Assembly: GCA_021160355.1 (NCBI GenBank)
Contig: JAGHCS010000262.1
Span: forward strand, 1-8,269
DNA: 8,269 bases
Source of the DNA: Candidatus Cloacimonadota bacterium
Lineage (GTDB): Bacteria; Cloacimonadota; Cloacimonadia; JGIOTU-2
Direction of reading: 5' to 3'
In this document: positions 5,658-8,269 of the stretch, in pieces
Layout of the letters: every line of letters begins with the position of its first letter
Position numbering within the stretch: the first letter of the stretch is position 1
The notes under the pieces: model-generated
Seen by the model: only the letters and a program-made list of their open reading frames with translations
Database searches by the model: none
Told to the model about the DNA's origin: nothing
Translations under genes and position numbers: made by a program

Positions 5658-6925
5658 TACTCTTAAAAAATGGAATGGTGTATCTGTCCGAAAAAAGGAA
5701 GTTCGACAAAGCAGACGTTTTGATCGATAAGAAGATCATCAAAAAGATCGCTCCTGAAATCGAGGAGAAAAGTGCTGAAATGATCGATTGTACGGGTAAG
5801 CATATCTTCCCCGGTTTTGTAGATCTGCACTGCCATCTTCGTGATCCCGGGTATTCCTACAAAGAGGATATCACCACAGGTGCACGATCCTCAGCAAAAG
5901 GCGGATTTACAAGTATCTGCTGCATGCCGAATACGAAACCAGCGATCGATAACTTCTCGACGCTCAACTATATTATGAGAAAAGCACGTGATGTACACGG
6001 AACCAAAATTTTTGTCATCGGTGCCATGTCAAAAGGGCTTGAAGGTAAGGAGATCGCAAATATTGCTTCACTCGTTAAAGGCGGTGTTGTCGCCCTCAGC
6101 GATGACGGCAACTGCATCCAGAATGCAAAACTCCAGCTTAATGTGATGAGATATGCATCAATATACGGCATCCCCTTGATCTCACATTCTGAAGATTATT
6201 CGCTCTCAGGTGATGGACAGGTCAACTACGGCTACATGTCCACCAAGCTTGGACTGCCCGGTATTCCCACACTTGCAGAAGAGATCATGGTGAGTAGGGA
6301 TATTATGCTGGCAGATGTGACCGGAACGCATGTACATATTGCTCACGCTTCAACAAAAAGGACGGTCGAGCTGATACGTCAGGCAAAAAAAGATGGCATT
6401 AAGGTGACTGGGGAAGTAACTCCTCATCATCTTGTGCTGAACGAAGAAGCTTGTGACGGATTCGACACGAATACAAAGATGAAGCCACCTCTTCGATCCG
6501 AAGAAGACAGGAAAGCATTGCTGGAAGGATTGTTGGACGGCACGATCGATGCGATCGCAACTGATCACGCACCTCATTCCGACTATGAGAAAGAACTCCA
6601 ATTCATGAACGCACCATTCGGTGTGATCGGGTTTGAAAGTGCTTTCCCCGTTCTTTATACAACTTTTGTGAAAAACGATAAAATAAAACTCGAAGAGCTT
6701 ATTGAAAGAATGACATCCAAACCAGCTGACATCATACATAAAGCTGTAGGTGTGCTGAAAGAAGGCGCTGCTGCAGATCTCAATATATTTGATCTTGGTT
6801 CTTCGTTCACCTTTGATGAAAGTGAAATTCTCTCAAAATCGAAGAACAGTCCCTTCCTTGGCATGAAAATGTGGGGGAAGATACACTACACAATTTGTGA
6901 CGGAAAATTCACCTGGAAAATATAG
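5654..6925 (+). CDS. pyrC: Dihydroorotase (class I)
   Basis: PyrC cyclises carbamoyl-aspartate to dihydroorotate. The 423-residue length and motif set match class I (long, Aquifex/Bacillus-like) rather than the shorter enteric class II enzyme. Metal-binding residues are readable: H59 and H61 in DLHCHLRDPGY, D150/D151 in ALSDDGNC, H178 in ISHSED, H231 in HIAHAST and the catalytic aspartate D304 in ATDHAPHS. The substrate-contacting R63 and the PNTKPAIDN segment (92-100) are also present. The start ATG overlaps the pyrB stop by four bases, with GGGAGG four bases before it. Class I enzymes in some bacteria form stable complexes with PyrB, so a PyrB-PyrC assembly is possible here, an inference from the family and the gene coupling. 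All expected active-site residues appear intact. Confidence 0.96.
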   Translation: MILLKNGMVYLSEKRKFDKADVLIDKKIIKKIAPEIEEKSAEMIDCTGKHIFPGFVDLHCHLRDPGYSYKEDITTGARSSAKGGFTSICCMPNTKPAIDNFSTLNYIMRKARDVHGTKIFVIGAMSKGLEGKEIANIASLVKGGVVALSDDGNCIQNAKLQLNVMRYASIYGIPLISHSEDYSLSGDGQVNYGYMSTKLGLPGIPTLAEEIMVSRDIMLADVTGTHVHIAHASTKRTVELIRQAKKDGIKVTGEVTPHHLVLNEEACDGFDTNTKMKPPLRSEEDRKALLEGLLDGTIDAIATDHAPHSDYEKELQFMNAPFGVIGFESAFPVLYTTFVKNDKIKLEELIERMTSKPADIIHKAVGVLKEGAAADLNIFDLGSSFTFDESEILSKSKNSPFLGMKMWGKIHYTICDGKFTWKI

Positions 6926-6926
6926 G

Positions 6927-7682
6927 ATGTATTTCAAAAAAGTACCTGTCCTGAATATTGAGCATGTGAATGAAGAGTACTTCGTGCTCCGCGTTCGCGA
7001 CGAAGATCTGACGAAGGAAGTGAAACCCGGTCAGTTTTTTCAGGCAAAAATTTCAGGTGCAGCTATCCCGCTTCTGCCACGTCCTTTCAGTGTGTATAAG
7101 GTTGAGGGCGACACACTTGAATTTCTCATTAAAAAAGTTGGTCCAGCTACAAAAAACTTATCCCTTTTGCATGAAGGTCATATCATTCAATTACTCGGAC
7201 CTCTCGGTAATGGTTTTCCGATAGTTCGTGATAAAAAAGTACTTCTAGCGAGCGGCGGTATCGGCTATGCTCCGATGCCATACCTGAATGAGATATTGAA
7301 GCAGAATGGTAATGACGTATTTTTCTATCATGGCGGCAGGAATAAGAATGACATATTCTGCGAGGATGTTGAGAATTGTACCGACGATGGTTCATTAGGT
7401 CATGCTGGATTTGTAACCGAATATGTGGAGAAATATTTGGACGCACATGATACAGACGTCGTATATACATGCGGACCTGAACCAATGATGAAGGTGCTTA
7501 CTTCGATTTGTTCAAAGAGAAACATTCCCATCTATGTTTCTATGGAACGTGTGATGGCATGCGGAGTGGGCGCGTGTTGCGGTTGTGCAATAAAGATGAG
7601 CGAAAATGAACATATAGTGTATAGGAAAGTATGCAAAGATGGACCAGTCTTTGATGGTGCAGAGGTGATCTGGGATGAATAA
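6927..7682 (+). CDS. pyrK: Dihydroorotate dehydrogenase electron transfer subunit
   Basis: PyrK carries electrons from class 1B PyrD through a 2Fe-2S cluster and FAD to NAD+. From the ATG at 6927 it has 251 residues, close to known PyrK. The FAD-binding RPFS motif is at 52-55, GGIGYAP (110-116) and CGPEPMMK (182-189) belong to the NAD-binding reductase domain, and the cluster ligands are C212, C217, C220 and C236 (C-x4-C-x2-C-x15-C). An in-frame GTG at 6897 would add ten residues and overlap pyrC by 29 bases. I prefer the ATG because it starts one base after the pyrC TAG and family members begin close to this point. Its binding site is weak, suggesting translational coupling to pyrC. The gene overlaps pyrD by eight bases, fitting the 1:1 complex. 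Confidence 0.95.
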   Translation: MYFKKVPVLNIEHVNEEYFVLRVRDEDLTKEVKPGQFFQAKISGAAIPLLPRPFSVYKVEGDTLEFLIKKVGPATKNLSLLHEGHIIQLLGPLGNGFPIVRDKKVLLASGGIGYAPMPYLNEILKQNGNDVFFYHGGRNKNDIFCEDVENCTDDGSLGHAGFVTEYVEKYLDAHDTDVVYTCGPEPMMKVLTSICSKRNIPIYVSMERVMACGVGACCGCAIKMSENEHIVYRKVCKDGPVFDGAEVIWDE

Positions 7683-8269
7683 TTGTGAGATAACTTTCGG
7701 AAAAATGACGTGGAAAAATCCAGTCACTGTTGCATCCGGCACCTTCGGGCTCGAGTATGCTGAACTTTTTGACCTGTCACTGCTTGGCGCATTGACCACC
7801 AAGACGATCACACCTGAACCAAAAGCAGGCAACGAGCCGCAGCGGATCGTTGAAACAGAAGCCGGCTTACTGAACTCTATCGGTCTGCAGAATCCCGGGA
7901 TCGATGAATTTATAAAAACCGATCTACCACAATACAAGAAATTCGATACAAATCTGATCGTGAGTGTATCTGCATCTTCAATACAAGAATTTTTGGATAT
8001 GATTGAAAAGCTCGATACTCAAACAGGTATTAATGCCTATGAAATTAATGTATCATGTCCGAATGTTGAGAATGAAGGCATTGCATTCGGTACTGATCCC
8101 GATATTGTTTTTGATCTTACAAAAAAGTTGAGAAAATCAACCGAAAAAACGCTTATCATCAAACTTTCACCGAATGTAACTTCAATTACGGACATTGCAA
8201 AGCACGCAGAAAATGCTGGTGCAGACGGTCTTGCGCTTATTAACACTCTTTACGGGATGGCTGTTGATG
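7675..8269 (+). CDS. pyrD: Dihydroorotate dehydrogenase class 1B catalytic subunit (3'-partial)
   Basis: PyrD oxidises dihydroorotate to orotate on FMN. The first 198 codons are present and the gene leaves the window at the right edge. The ATG at 7675 lies inside the end of pyrK, and AGAGG at 7661-7665 gives a binding site at normal distance. Family features seen are VASGTFG (18-25), TTKTITPEP (41-49, with the FMN-contacting K43), SIGLQNPG (68-75) and INVSCPNV (124-131) with C128 as the active-site base, then K163 in IIKLSPN and LINT (188-191). A catalytic cysteine rather than serine, together with the linked pyrK, places it in class 1B, the NAD+-using, cytoplasmic heterotetramer typical of anaerobes and Gram-positives, not the membrane quinone-linked class 2. 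The rest of the barrel lies outside the window. Confidence 0.95.
   Translation, partial: MNNCEITFGKMTWKNPVTVASGTFGLEYAELFDLSLLGALTTKTITPEPKAGNEPQRIVETEAGLLNSIGLQNPGIDEFIKTDLPQYKKFDTNLIVSVSASSIQEFLDMIEKLDTQTGINAYEINVSCPNVENEGIAFGTDPDIVFDLTKKLRKSTEKTLIIKLSPNVTSITDIAKHAENAGADGLALINTLYGMAVD

Noticed and set aside
6897..6926. GTG start for pyrK at 6897
   Set aside because: It would overlap pyrC by 29 bases, lacks a nearby binding site, and adds ten residues not expected for the family. The ATG at 6927 directly after the pyrC stop is preferred.

Overview
The window looks like a chromosomal piece of a low-to-moderate GC, probably anaerobic bacterium. Its secreted, repeat-rich beta-helix protein and its FCB-style dispersed intergenic repeats suggest the Fibrobacterota-Chlorobiota-Bacteroidota group, perhaps Cloacimonadota. 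This placement rests on protein style only, with no marker gene, so it is tentative.

Left part, minus strand: a partial gene for a large exported right-handed beta-helix protein runs off the left edge (bases 1-1811; at least 603 codons, one uninterrupted frame). Upstream of it is a palindrome-rich spacer, then a complete gene for a small LUD-domain (lactate-utilization-like) protein (2105-2746). From about 2809 to 3073 lies a divergent intergenic region made largely of degenerate sequence of the kind that recurs as dispersed repeats. One part is a 10-bp-stem palindromic element at 3001-3045.

Right part, plus strand: a DUF1015 family gene (3315-4553) is followed 150 bp later by the pyrimidine cluster pyrB (4704-5657), pyrC (5654-6925), pyrK (6927-7682) and pyrD (7675 to the right edge, partial). 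pyrB-pyrC overlap by ATGA, pyrC-pyrK are 1 nt apart and pyrK-pyrD overlap by 8 nt, so these four are an operon with coupled translation. Together they take carbamoyl phosphate and aspartate to carbamoyl-aspartate, dihydroorotate and orotate. The last step uses the NAD-linked class 1B dihydroorotate dehydrogenase (PyrD plus the FAD/2Fe-2S subunit PyrK), which suits anaerobic life.

The most interesting part is the 150-bp gap before pyrB. It holds a 27-codon ORF whose stop codon lies inside the 3' arm of a strong intrinsic terminator (10-bp stem, then nine T), and only 21 nt separate the T run from the pyrB start. This resembles the translation-coupled, UTP-sensing pyrBI attenuator of enteric bacteria and is a candidate regulatory leader in a distant lineage. 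A plain terminator, with a promoter overlapping it, is the main competing reading.
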